From Phycisphaerales bacterium (GTDB lineage: Bacteria > Planctomycetota > Phycisphaerae > Phycisphaerales > UBA1924): DNA of 64,000 bases. The notes below the pieces were generated by a model. The model was given only the letters and a program-made list of their open reading frames with translations. It did no database searches and had not been told where the DNA came from. The stretch spans positions 341,951 to 405,950 of the forward strand of contig JAJDDN010000007.1 in NCBI GenBank assembly GCA_029260295.1. The letters run 5' to 3'. The number at the start of each line of letters is the position of its first letter. Positions within the stretch are counted from its first letter, which is position 1. Shown here piece by piece: positions 44,112 through 51,963 of the stretch. A program made the position numbers and the translations under genes.

Positions 44112-45581
44112 GTGGGCCCAATGACAACACAACCAAACAAACACACACGCCCCCTCTGCGCACCCCTCACCATAAACACCCCAGCATCAACCACACCCCA
44201 ATCCCTCAGCGCCCTCCTCCCCTTCGGCCTCCTCCCAACCCCCCAAAGTAAAGACCGCAAAGATCACGCCCATCAATGTAAAATCTCATCTGGGCTCCTT
44301 ACAAAAATCCAATCCTCACCACTCACCCTCATCACAGGCCCCTCAGGCTCCGGCAAGTCCACCCTCCTACGCGCCCTCCAAACCACACTCCCAAACACCA
44401 TCACCCCAACCGACCTCCCAAAGATCAACCAATCCCTCCCAATCGTCAACCTCTTCAATCAACCACTCAACAAAACCCTCTCCCTCCTCAGTTCCACAGG
44501 CCTCGCCGAACCCAAACTCTGGCCGCTCCCACAACATGCCCTCTCCACCGGAGAGCAAGCAAGACTCCAAATCGCACGCCTCCTCTCGACAGCAACACCA
44601 AACACCCACATCATCCTCGACGAGCTCGCCACCCCCCTCGACCGCCTCACCGCAAGAGCCCTATGCGCCTCACTCAACAAAATCATCACCCGCTCATCAA
44701 CAGCCCAACCAATCAAAATCATCGCCGCCGCCGCCCACGAAGACCTCCCAACATTCCTCGACACCACCCTCCTCATCAACCCTTCAACCCAAACCATCCT
44801 CCCAACCCAATACACCAAAGAAACCATCACCTACGAGCCAGGCAACATCAACGACTACCACGCCCTAAAGCACCACCACTACATCCAAAGCCACCCCGTC
44901 TCCATCGCCCAGATCAACCGCGCCATCCGCCACTGCCCCGTAACACAAACCCAAACCCTCGCCGGCATCCTCGTCGTCGCCTACCCAACCCTCAACTCCG
45001 CCCACCGCGACCGCGCCTGGCCAAACCGCTACACAACAAAAAACAAATCCAAAAACGCACATCGCGTCAACACAGAACTCCGCCGCATCGCAAGAGTCAT
45101 CATCGACCCAAGATCAAGAGGCCTAGGCATCGCCTCAACCCTCGTCCGCAACTATTTAGCAAACCCACTCACCCAAGCAACAGAAGCCATCGCCGCCATG
45201 GGCTCAATCAACCCCTTCTTCAAAGCCGCAGGCATGACCCAGTACCCAATCCCCCACCACCCAACCGATCTCCGCCTCTTAGACACCCTCCACCACCTCA
45301 ACCTCACCCCCCAAGACCTCCTCCAAACAAACCCTCCTCTTCCCCCCGCTTGCCCCTCCCCCGCCCCGACGGGGGAGGTGGCCGAGTCTTCGAGGTCGGA
45401 GGGGGTCTTCTCTTTCTCTTCCCCATTGCCTCCTCTTCTGACCCGCGAACTCAAAACCTGGGCCCGCGCCAAAAACCTCAACCCCAACGACCCCAACCTC
45501 CCCCAATACGCCGCCTTCAAGCTCCTCACCAAACCCTGCGCCTACACCCATGTCAATCAGGAACAGGAGCACAACGCATGA
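44112..45581 (+). CDS. ABC-type ATPase fused to a GNAT acetyltransferase (COG2401-like)
   Basis: The protein has 489 residues. Walker A is GPSGSGKST (76-84), the signature region is LSTGEQARLQIARLL and Walker B is IILDEL (167-172). Residues about 240-400 form a GNAT fold with the acetyl-CoA loop RGLGIA (336-341). The combination is that of COG2401, an ATPase-acetyltransferase fusion. A copy of repeat A is read in frame near residues 413-433, and a C-tract motif near 41-52. The stop overlaps the next start (ATGA). It sits before a terminase, so a packaging-linked role is an inference. Confidence 0.78.
   Translation: MGPMTTQPNKHTRPLCAPLTINTPASTTPQSLSALLPFGLLPTPQSKDRKDHAHQCKISSGLLTKIQSSPLTLITGPSGSGKSTLLRALQTTLPNTITPTDLPKINQSLPIVNLFNQPLNKTLSLLSSTGLAEPKLWPLPQHALSTGEQARLQIARLLSTATPNTHIILDELATPLDRLTARALCASLNKIITRSSTAQPIKIIAAAAHEDLPTFLDTTLLINPSTQTILPTQYTKETITYEPGNINDYHALKHHHYIQSHPVSIAQINRAIRHCPVTQTQTLAGILVVAYPTLNSAHRDRAWPNRYTTKNKSKNAHRVNTELRRIARVIIDPRSRGLGIASTLVRNYLANPLTQATEAIAAMGSINPFFKAAGMTQYPIPHHPTDLRLLDTLHHLNLTPQDLLQTNPPLPPACPSPAPTGEVAESSRSEGVFSFSSPLPPLLTRELKTWARAKNLNPNDPNLPQYAAFKLLTKPCAYTHVNQEQEHNA
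44239..44270 (+). repeat. Dispersed C-tract motif inside the ABC-GNAT gene
   Basis: CCCCCCAAAGTAAAGACC, then GCAAAGATCACGCC, translated in frame as part of the poorly conserved N-terminal region. Confidence 0.7.
45352..45412. repeat. Hairpin repeat family A inside the ABC-GNAT gene
   Basis: CCTCCCCCGCCCCGACGGGG, then GAGG; the second stem is CCGA paired with TCGG around GTCTTCGAGG; it ends GGAGGGGGTCTTC. It is read in frame as CPSPAPTGEVAESSRSEGV. Confidence 0.75.
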
Positions 45582-45868
45582 ACAACCAACCACACCCATC
45601 CCCATCTTCGCCCCTCCCCCGCCCCGCGGGGGAGGTGTCGCCGTCTTCGGCGACGGAGGGGGTCTTCTCTTCATCTTCCCCATTGCCCTCTTCATCCCCA
45701 ATCCCACAACCCATCAAAGAACCAAACCAATCCCACCTCCCAAGCGCACTCACCTTCTTCCTCACCCGCGCCCAGCGCACCCAAATCCTCCGCGCCCTCA
45801 AATCATTCGACCAGAACAGAGTCACCGCACTCATCAAAGCATTAAACATGAATACAGAAATCAAATAA
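45578..45868 (+). CDS. Small coupled ORF between the ABC-GNAT gene and the terminase
   Basis: The 96-residue protein starts within the previous stop (ATGA). Its first half contains an in-frame repeat A (LPRPAGEVSPSSATEGVF). The conserved-looking part is the C-terminal segment SALTFFLTRAQRTQILRALK, then SFDQNRVTALIKAL, a helical basic piece. Position before a large terminase suggests a small terminase-like or adaptor role, but no family is recognised. Confidence 0.5.
   Translation: MNNQPHPSPSSPLPRPAGEVSPSSATEGVFSSSSPLPSSSPIPQPIKEPNQSHLPSALTFFLTRAQRTQILRALKSFDQNRVTALIKALNMNTEIK
45611..45670. repeat. Hairpin repeat family A inside the small coupled ORF
   Basis: CCCTCCCCCGCCCCGCGGGG, then GAGG and GTCGCCGTCTTCGGCGAC, then GGAGGGGGTCTTCTC, in frame. 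Confidence 0.75.
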
Positions 45869-45890
45869 CCATTCCATACAAGGGGGAACC

Positions 45891-47423
45891 ATGAAAGAAC
45901 AATCACACAACCACGACGCCGTCTACGCCATCGCCGGAGCAATACCACAAACAGACCAACAACTCGCCGACTGGATCGAAACCCATCTCCACATCCGTGT
46001 CCCAACAGCCCCGCTCATCAACACCCACAACGCCCCATTGGAATACCTCGCCCACGCCTTCTTCGAAGACCGGTCGCCCCGAGACTGCGTCGTCTGGGCA
46101 AACAGAGGCGGAGGCAAAACCTTCTACGCCGCCATCGCAACCCTCCTCGACATGATCTTCAAACCAGGAATCGAAATCCGCATCCTCGCAGGATCACTCG
46201 ACCAAGCCAAAAGAATGCACACACACCTCAGAGCACTCCTCGCCACAGAACCACTCGAAGAACTCATCGCAGGCAAAATCACCGAACGCAAAATCAAACT
46301 CATCAACGGCTCAATCGTAGAACTCCTCGCCCAATCCCAAACCTCCGTACGAGGCACAAGAGTCCAAAAACTCCGCTGCGACGAAGTAGAACTCTTCGAC
46401 AAAGATGTCTGGGAAGCCGCACAACTGACTATTCGAGAAAAGATCTGCCCCTCTTCTAGCAACAACAACGGCATCACCATCCCAGGCTCCATCGAATGCC
46501 TCTCAACCCTCCATGTCCCCTTCGGACTCATGCACGAACTCGTCACCACAGCAAAAGAAAACAACCAACAACACCGCAAACTCTTCCAATGGGGCGTCGT
46601 AGACATCCTCGACCAATGCACCGATCAACACCAATGTCTATCTGATACAAACATCCAATCAGAAAACTGCGATCTCCTCAATGAATGCAAAGGCAAAGCA
46701 AAAGCAAGAGACGCCGCAGGACAAACCCCCGGCCACCTCACCATCAACAACGCCATCGCACTCAAATCAAGAGTAAGCCAATCAACCTGGGACGCCGAAA
46801 TGCTCTGCCTAAGACCAAAGCGAACCGACTGCGTCCTCCCAGAGTTCAACCACCAGATCCACATCAACACCCAACTCCCAGACCCCTCAACAATCACCCA
46901 AACAATCGCAGGCATGGACTTCGGAATCCGCGCACCAACAGTCGTCATCTACGCATCACTCGACCAATCAAACACCCTCTGGGTCACCCACGAATACCTC
47001 AAATCAGACACCCCCCTCACCGAGCACATCCAATCAATCAAAGAACAACAAACCCTCACGCCCCTCAGCTGGCTCGGCGTAGACCCCGCCGGCAGACAAC
47101 GCGCCAACCAAACAGGAATCTCCGACATCGCCGCCATGCGCAAAGCCGGCCTCACCATCCGAGACAACCGAATGTCCATCCACCAAGGCCTCGGACTCAT
47201 CCGCACCCGCCTTAACCCAGCTGCAGGCACCCCCACCCTCATGATCCACAAGTCCTGCGACCACCTCATAAAATGCCTCGAAACCTACCACTACCCCCAA
47301 GACCAACCATTAAACCCAACCCCCGAAAAAGACGGCTCCGACCACGCCATCGACGCCCTCCGCTACATGATCCAAAACCTAGACCACCCCTACACCCACA
47401 AAAAATCCACCTACTTCAACTAG
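45891..47423 (+). CDS. Phage-type terminase large subunit
   Basis: The protein has 510 residues. Walker A is ANRGGGKT (70-77) and Walker B is LRCDEVEL (161-168). The C-terminal RNase H-like nuclease begins AGMDFGIRAPTVVIYAS (aspartate 343) and continues with GVDPAGR and a final DHAIDALRY. The two domains match TerL, the motor that cuts and packs viral DNA into heads. No portal, capsid or small terminase genes follow within the window, so it appears to be a stand-alone or domesticated copy. The module with the ABC-GNAT fusion upstream is unusual. Confidence 0.85.
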   Translation: MKEQSHNHDAVYAIAGAIPQTDQQLADWIETHLHIRVPTAPLINTHNAPLEYLAHAFFEDRSPRDCVVWANRGGGKTFYAAIATLLDMIFKPGIEIRILAGSLDQAKRMHTHLRALLATEPLEELIAGKITERKIKLINGSIVELLAQSQTSVRGTRVQKLRCDEVELFDKDVWEAAQLTIREKICPSSSNNNGITIPGSIECLSTLHVPFGLMHELVTTAKENNQQHRKLFQWGVVDILDQCTDQHQCLSDTNIQSENCDLLNECKGKAKARDAAGQTPGHLTINNAIALKSRVSQSTWDAEMLCLRPKRTDCVLPEFNHQIHINTQLPDPSTITQTIAGMDFGIRAPTVVIYASLDQSNTLWVTHEYLKSDTPLTEHIQSIKEQQTLTPLSWLGVDPAGRQRANQTGISDIAAMRKAGLTIRDNRMSIHQGLGLIRTRLNPAAGTPTLMIHKSCDHLIKCLETYHYPQDQPLNPTPEKDGSDHAIDALRYMIQNLDHPYTHKKSTYFN

Positions 47424-47427
47424 ATAC

Positions 47428-47755
47428 GGGTGCCCCGATCCACCGTCTTCGGTGCATCGGGCCTTCTCTTCTCTGGGTGCCATGGTTTGGCCGTCTTCGG
47501 CAAGCCATGTCTTTTCTTCTCAATTCAGGGTGCCCCGGTCTCGCCGTCCCCGGCGCAGTCGGGTCTTCTCTATTCTGGGTGCCATGTAGGTGTCGTCTTC
47601 GACTCCTGCATGTCTTCTCTTTTCCCTCCCCCGCCCCGACGGGGGAGGTGTCCGCGCTTCGCGGACGGAGGGGGTCTTTCTTAATCCCCATCTTCTCTTC
47701 CCCCCTCTCCCATTGGGGGGTCTGATGGGAAAGGGCCGGGGTGAGGGCTCTATGC
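47428..47755. repeat. Repeat island after the terminase gene
   Basis: Six elements lie in direct succession: four family C copies (47428, 47475, 47528, 47576), one family A copy (47625-47680) and one family B copy (47699-47752). Each C copy has different arms that still pair, for example CCCGATCCACC with GGTGCATCGGG. No gene is present. Confidence 0.85.
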
Positions 47756-47783
47756 CTTCTCCTCTTCCTCCCACCCCTACCTC

Positions 47784-48338
47784 TTAATCTTCACTCTTCC
47801 CTCCACACTCCGGACACACTACACCATCCAACCCTTCAAGTGAGTAGTTGCATAATCCACAAAAACCCTCACGCCTTCGGCGTCGTGCCCGATCTAATAG
47901 ATATGTAGTCCGACTCAAGGAAGAGAGAAGCACCGAAAGTGAGAGAAGCGGCACACTGAAAGCAGACTGGTGCACCCTGAATGGAATCAAGCTCATCCAC
48001 ACACCTGATGATTCAAACTGAGTCCTTGATCCACTCCAAGCCCTTCCCCAATCGACCTCCCATCTCCAACTGGTTCCTCCCCCAGGCGAAACAGGTACCG
48101 GCACGACCATTGAGGGATCATCTTTAACCAAGATTATCTTCCAGTACCCTGTACGCTCATATATCACCGCCCCATTCGACAAATGAATAGTGTGAGAAGT
48201 ACCTGAAGCCTCATCCCCATCTTGTAGCTCAAATCTCGGTTTCAATACGAATGAGAATGCAGTTGCAACTATCAACACACCTGTAAATGCCCACAGCATC
48301 CACCAGTTACTCAAGCGTGTATTCCATTGAACTCCCAT
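47784..48338 (-). CDS. Membrane protein with C-terminal zinc ribbon
   Basis: The 184-residue protein (start at ATG 48338) has a membrane helix LWAFTGVLIVATAFSFVL near the N-terminus, a soluble middle, another hydrophobic stretch and the zinc ribbon CGLCNYSLEGLDGVVCPEC at the end (CxxC...CPxC). This type, a ribbon on a small membrane protein, recurs in planctomycetes. Substrate and role are unknown. It is the last gene of a three-gene minus-strand run. Confidence 0.7.
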   Translation of the reverse strand: MGVQWNTRLSNWWMLWAFTGVLIVATAFSFVLKPRFELQDGDEASGTSHTIHLSNGAVIYERTGYWKIILVKDDPSMVVPVPVSPGGGTSWRWEVDWGRAWSGSRTQFESSGVWMSLIPFRVHQSAFSVPLLSLSVLLSSLSRTTYLLDRARRRRREGFCGLCNYSLEGLDGVVCPECGGKSED

Positions 48339-48375
48339 ACCCTCAATACGCCTCACCCGCCCCAATGTTGCATCC

Positions 48376-48639
48376 TCACCCCGGCATCGGCGCCAGCATC
48401 GGCACCAAAACAGTCACCACAATCGTAAACGCCACCGCAAGCACCGCCAGCACACCCAAAACCTGCACCACAAACACAAACACATTCTTCCAGTACCCAC
48501 CCATATCACTCACCCGCACCGCCTTGTACCCAATAGCCACAAACAAAACCATCGGCACAATCAACAAATACCACTGCTCATGAATAGACAACGCATCAAC
48601 AAAAGGCGTATAGGCAAGAGTCAAAAATTCAAAACTCAT
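48376..48639 (-). CDS. Small two-helix membrane protein
   Basis: The 87-residue protein has helices HEQWYLLIVPMVLFVAIGYK and NVFVFVVQVLGVLAVLAVAF. Its start overlaps the stop of the upstream gene (ATGA), so they are coupled. No family is recognised. Confidence 0.65.
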   Translation of the reverse strand: MSFEFLTLAYTPFVDALSIHEQWYLLIVPMVLFVAIGYKAVRVSDMGGYWKNVFVFVVQVLGVLAVLAVAFTIVVTVLVPMLAPMPG

Positions 48640-49259
48640 AACCCCTCCTTATCGCCGGTATTCTTTGCCACTGTGTGAATAAAGTTCGATGGAACCGACC
48701 CACCCTGAGCCCATTCTTGATCCTTCCGACCCCCATACCCCGTCGGCAGCAAAGCATCCAAAAAGATAATCAGATTCAGCATCCCCGCAAGCGTGCAAGA
48801 CAGCATCGCGATCTCATTCAATCTCCCAAGCCCAGGCACATTGGCATCCCCAGTCTCACCCGCCGCGACCCGCTCCGCAGGCAGCGCATCCCAAACCCAC
48901 CGAGACCCATCATGCACCCGCTCCTCACCCGGATTCCCCGTCCGATTGACACCAGTGGAAATGTCATACGCCTTAAAGTGGTTCTGATGCGCATAGTCCA
49001 CCCCGAACGCGATCGGCCCCACCATCGACTGCCCAATAAACCAGAACCGGTCCGTCCCCCCCTTGGAATCCACAGCATCAACCCCACCAATCAACAACCC
49101 AAGCCCAAACAGCCCCAGCACCCCCACCATCGCCATGAGCCCCCGATGCAGCCGCCCAGAGACCATATGACCCAGCCCAGGAATCAAAACAGCGCATATC
49201 CCAGCCACCGCATTCACCCCACCATTCATGTCTCCAGCTTCATCTTTCATCACGGTCAT
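48636..49259 (-). CDS. Planctomycete membrane protein (resembles DUF6677)
   Basis: Starting at ATG 49259 gives 207 residues, without the C-rich upstream extension. It has the segment AVLIPGLGHMVSGRLHRGLM followed by a membrane helix, and further helices near LIGGVDAVDSKGG and LSCTLAGMLNLIIFLDALL. This matches my memory of DUF6677, a planctomycete-specific membrane family of unknown role. The two downstream genes are coupled or close. The start is uncertain because no strong ribosome site precedes it. Confidence 0.65.
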   Translation of the reverse strand: MTVMKDEAGDMNGGVNAVAGICAVLIPGLGHMVSGRLHRGLMAMVGVLGLFGLGLLIGGVDAVDSKGGTDRFWFIGQSMVGPIAFGVDYAHQNHFKAYDISTGVNRTGNPGEERVHDGSRWVWDALPAERVAAGETGDANVPGLGRLNEIAMLSCTLAGMLNLIIFLDALLPTGYGGRKDQEWAQGGSVPSNFIHTVAKNTGDKEGL

Positions 49260-49451
49260 CGTATCCCCCCCAACACCCCCGAGCCCCCCCTGAAACCCCC
49301 CGCCACTTTCATGCGAACAAATCAACATCAACTCCCCGCTCACCATTGACAACCTCATAGAACGGGATAAAGTGGCGACAACCGATCTCGTCATCCAACC
49401 GCAGCCCCCACACAAACCACCCGCAGACTTGCCCACGGAGAACTGAAGAAC

Positions 49452-49766
49452 ATGCAAGCCGTAGCACACCTCATCGAACAGCTCACAACCCAGCTCACCC
49501 CCCAATCCCCAGACCAACTCCCCTCCCGGCTAGGCCTCCAGTCCCCCGTTATCGCTCCCTGGGCTCCCTCAACCCAAAGATGGTCCGAGAGCCCTATCTG
49601 TGGCTCCGGAGACGATGTTGATGAGGATGAGGCCTACTTTCTCGATGAAGACGACGAGGACGATGACGATGAAGATGACGAATACGACGACGACGATGAC
49701 GATGATTTAGACGATGACAACGATGAAATAGAGCCAGAGAAGGATCAGGACGAAGATGACTTCTGA
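49452..49766 (+). CDS. Protein with a long acidic tail
   Basis: The 104-residue protein has a polar N-terminal half (MQAVAHLIEQLTTQLTPQSP) and a C-terminal half that is almost all aspartate and glutamate. GGAG lies about ten bases before the start. Acidic tails of this kind often act as nucleic-acid mimics or metal binders, but no family is recognised. The C-tract motif follows directly after the stop, and the next gene starts 62 bases on. Confidence 0.55.
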   Translation: MQAVAHLIEQLTTQLTPQSPDQLPSRLGLQSPVIAPWAPSTQRWSESPICGSGDDVDEDEAYFLDEDDEDDDDEDDEYDDDDDDDLDDDNDEIEPEKDQDEDDF

Positions 49767-49793
49767 CCCCCCAAAGTAGTTCGCTTTGGAAAT
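49767..49793 (+). repeat. Dispersed C-tract motif after the acidic protein gene
   Basis: CCCCCCAAAGTAGTTCGCTT, then TGGAAATC; CCAAAG and CTTTGG can form a hairpin. Confidence 0.7.
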
Positions 49794-49827
49794 CAAAACG
49801 GGTCACCATTTTCAGGAGGACCCGTCC

Positions 49828-50508
49828 ATGACCAGCAACCCATCAAACAACCGCCGCTCAGGTGACCGCCGCAAGAACCGCAACGGCTCCCCACCCCCAG
49901 GCACCGTCATCGACCGCCGCCTAGGACTCGAACACCGTGCCGAAGGCTCCAACCCAGACGACACCGCCCAAGCAAGCAACGGCAAACTCGTCTCCTCCAA
50001 GAAATCAACCAAGGACTCAAACGAAGCCACCGGACTCGAACGCAAACGAGGCCGAGGACGCCGCCTCTCAGAGTTCACCAAGTCCGCCGAAGAAGGCGAG
50101 ATGACCCCAGAACAGTTCCTCTTCCTCATGGCAATCGACGCCTTCAAAAAAGGCAACGACCGCATGTTCCCCACATGGACCGATGTCCTCGAAGTCGTAA
50201 GACTCCTCGGCTACCGCAAAACAATGGGCAGCGAACTCAACCTCACCAACGCCGAAGACTGGCGCGAGTCCCCGCACTCCCCCGCCAATGTCCGCCCAGA
50301 CCGCTGGGCCTCCCGCTTCACAGCCGAAGAATCCGACACCATCAAAGTCGGATCCGCATCCAATGGCCCCAAATCCGATGCCGAGCTCACCGACGAAGCC
50401 CTCGACGCCTTCGAAGCCGCCTTCGGTGAAGGCGATGAAGACTTCACCGACGCAACCATCAACGAAGAGTTCACCGAGTTTGACGACGACTTCTCAGAAG
50501 CCGCATAA
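49828..50508 (+). CDS. Conserved protein of unknown function
   Basis: The 226-residue protein starts at ATG 49828 with AGGAGG eight bases upstream. The N-terminal part is very basic (NNRRSGDRRKNRNGSPPPGT). A central segment, MTPEQFLFLMAIDAFKKGND, then FPTWTDVLEVVRLLGYRKT, looks like a folded helical domain. The end is acidic. No family is recognised. It probably forms a unit with the acidic-tailed gene 62 bases upstream; a terminator-like hairpin follows. Confidence 0.7.
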   Translation: MTSNPSNNRRSGDRRKNRNGSPPPGTVIDRRLGLEHRAEGSNPDDTAQASNGKLVSSKKSTKDSNEATGLERKRGRGRRLSEFTKSAEEGEMTPEQFLFLMAIDAFKKGNDRMFPTWTDVLEVVRLLGYRKTMGSELNLTNAEDWRESPHSPANVRPDRWASRFTAEESDTIKVGSASNGPKSDAELTDEALDAFEAAFGEGDEDFTDATINEEFTEFDDDFSEAA

Positions 50509-50538
50509 ATCAGCAACGCCAACTCAAATCACCGCTAT

Positions 50539-50574
50539 AAACCGCTATGAGCATTCTCAATCTCATAGCGGTTT
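50539..50574 (+). terminator. Perfect 13-bp hairpin overlapping the next gene's start
   Basis: AAACCGCTATGAG (50539-50551) pairs exactly with CTCATAGCGGTTT (50562-50574), then TCTCTTT follows. ATG 50547 of the lipoprotein hydrolase lies in the left arm, so the hairpin may end the upstream message, control the hydrolase start, or both. Confidence 0.6.
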
Positions 50575-51551
50575 CTCTTTGTACACTCCCCTTGCACCTC
50601 GCAGGCTGTGCATCTTCACCGCAACACCAATCGCTCACCATCACCCACACCTTCAAATCATCCCCAGATCAAACAAACAACTACCCCGTTCTCATCGACA
50701 CCCCCGAGAACTTCAATCCGAACACCAGCTTCGCCATCATCCTCTTCCACGGCGGCTACCTCTCAGACCCACACTGGACCGTCCCCGGCACCTACACACA
50801 AGACGGCCGAGAGATCCCCATCACCCGAGACTCCAAACCAACCACCGACGCCGACAACCTCGCCGCCGCACTCCTCAATGCCGGATACGCCGTCGTCCGT
50901 TATGGCTCAATCCACACCGACAAAAACCAATCCCAACCACGCCCAATCACATTCCCCCAAACCGTCGAGCTCGCCCAGCTCGTCCTCAAAGCCACCTACG
51001 AAAATCTCAGCATCCACCCCGCCCGCTGCATCACGCTCGGACACTCCCTCGGTGCCACCCGCGCCGCCATCACCGCCCCCGATGCCGCCGCCCACATCAT
51101 CCTCGCCGGCGCCTACATCACCCCAACCATGACCAGCCCACACAAGCTCGCTCAAGATCCCCAGAGCGACACACCCGCCCAAGACTACGACCGCTCAGGA
51201 ACCACCGACCCCTTCGAGCAAGCCGCCCACCACGCCATCACCAACGACAAAACCAAAACCCACGACATCTTCACAAACAACAACCACACCTACCCATGGC
51301 CCTCAGACACGCTTATCGAATCTGACTCCCCCACGCTCGCCATCTGGGGCTCCCTAGACCCCACCAGCTACCACGGCCCAGTCCTCGAGCACCTCTTCAA
51401 ACAAGCCGACAAACAAAGCCTGCTCACCACCCACTATTTCCCAGAACGCGGACACAACCTCAGCACAGAAGAAAACAACCGCATCGACAAAATCGATCCG
51501 GCCGTCGTTCAATCAATCATCAACTGGTTAAGCGAGCATTTCCCAAACTGA
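50547..51551 (+). CDS. Lipoprotein alpha/beta hydrolase
   Basis: The 334-residue protein has a lipoprotein signal whose lipobox is LAGC (residues 18-21), although the first residues lack a positive charge. The hydrolase core has SFAIILFHGGYLSDPHW, the nucleophile motif GHSLGATRAA with the serine in GHSLG, and later DSPTLAIWGSLDPTSYHG and PERGHNLS, where the aspartate and histidine of the triad can sit. It would be membrane-anchored. The substrate is unknown; an ester or peptide is likely. The upstream frame is stopped at 50538, which fixes the start at 50547 or later. Confidence 0.78.
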   Translation: MSILNLIAVSLCTLPLHLAGCASSPQHQSLTITHTFKSSPDQTNNYPVLIDTPENFNPNTSFAIILFHGGYLSDPHWTVPGTYTQDGREIPITRDSKPTTDADNLAAALLNAGYAVVRYGSIHTDKNQSQPRPITFPQTVELAQLVLKATYENLSIHPARCITLGHSLGATRAAITAPDAAAHIILAGAYITPTMTSPHKLAQDPQSDTPAQDYDRSGTTDPFEQAAHHAITNDKTKTHDIFTNNNHTYPWPSDTLIESDSPTLAIWGSLDPTSYHGPVLEHLFKQADKQSLLTTHYFPERGHNLSTEENNRIDKIDPAVVQSIINWLSEHFPN

Positions 51552-51565
51552 ACGCCCGCAATAAG

Positions 51566-51829
51566 CTACTTGTCTTCGTAATACGAGATGTTGATCTGCG
51601 TGTACTTCGACCACTCATCAGGAAGATCCTCATCCTGGAAAATCGCCTGCACCGGACACTCATCAACGCACAGCCCGCAATCGATACACACATCCGCATC
51701 AATAAACAACTGATCCGCCGTCGCAAAGTCAGGCTCATCCTTCGTCGGATGAATGCAATCCACCGGGCACGCATCAACACACGCGGTATCCTTCGTCGCT
51801 ATACAAGGCTCTGCAATAATATGAGTCAT
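51566..51829 (-). CDS. 7Fe-type ferredoxin (FdxA-like)
   Basis: The 87-residue protein has C9, C17, C21 and C25 in CIATKDTACVDACPVDCIHP, the pattern of the [3Fe-4S]/[4Fe-4S] FdxA type. The second set is CIDCGLCVDECPVQAI (48-63). It carries low-potential electrons in the cytosol. The start at ATG 51829 has AAGGAG six bases upstream. It is divergent from the M42 peptidase and stands alone. Confidence 0.92.
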   Translation of the reverse strand: MTHIIAEPCIATKDTACVDACPVDCIHPTKDEPDFATADQLFIDADVCIDCGLCVDECPVQAIFQDEDLPDEWSKYTQINISYYEDK

Positions 51830-51963
51830 CCGCTTACTCCTTAATCGGTCCTTCATCGGCACCGCCCCTATCGACAACGCCGTCCATTTCCTGCACTGCA
51901 CTCTACGCAGCATCACACACATCGGCCAACCCACCCCCTCCACTTCACGACCTATCCTCCCAC

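Noticed and set aside
47428..47755. CRISPR array after the terminase gene
   Set aside because: The repeated elements have no constant direct repeat with uniform spacers; they are three distinct hairpin families, and no cas genes are present.
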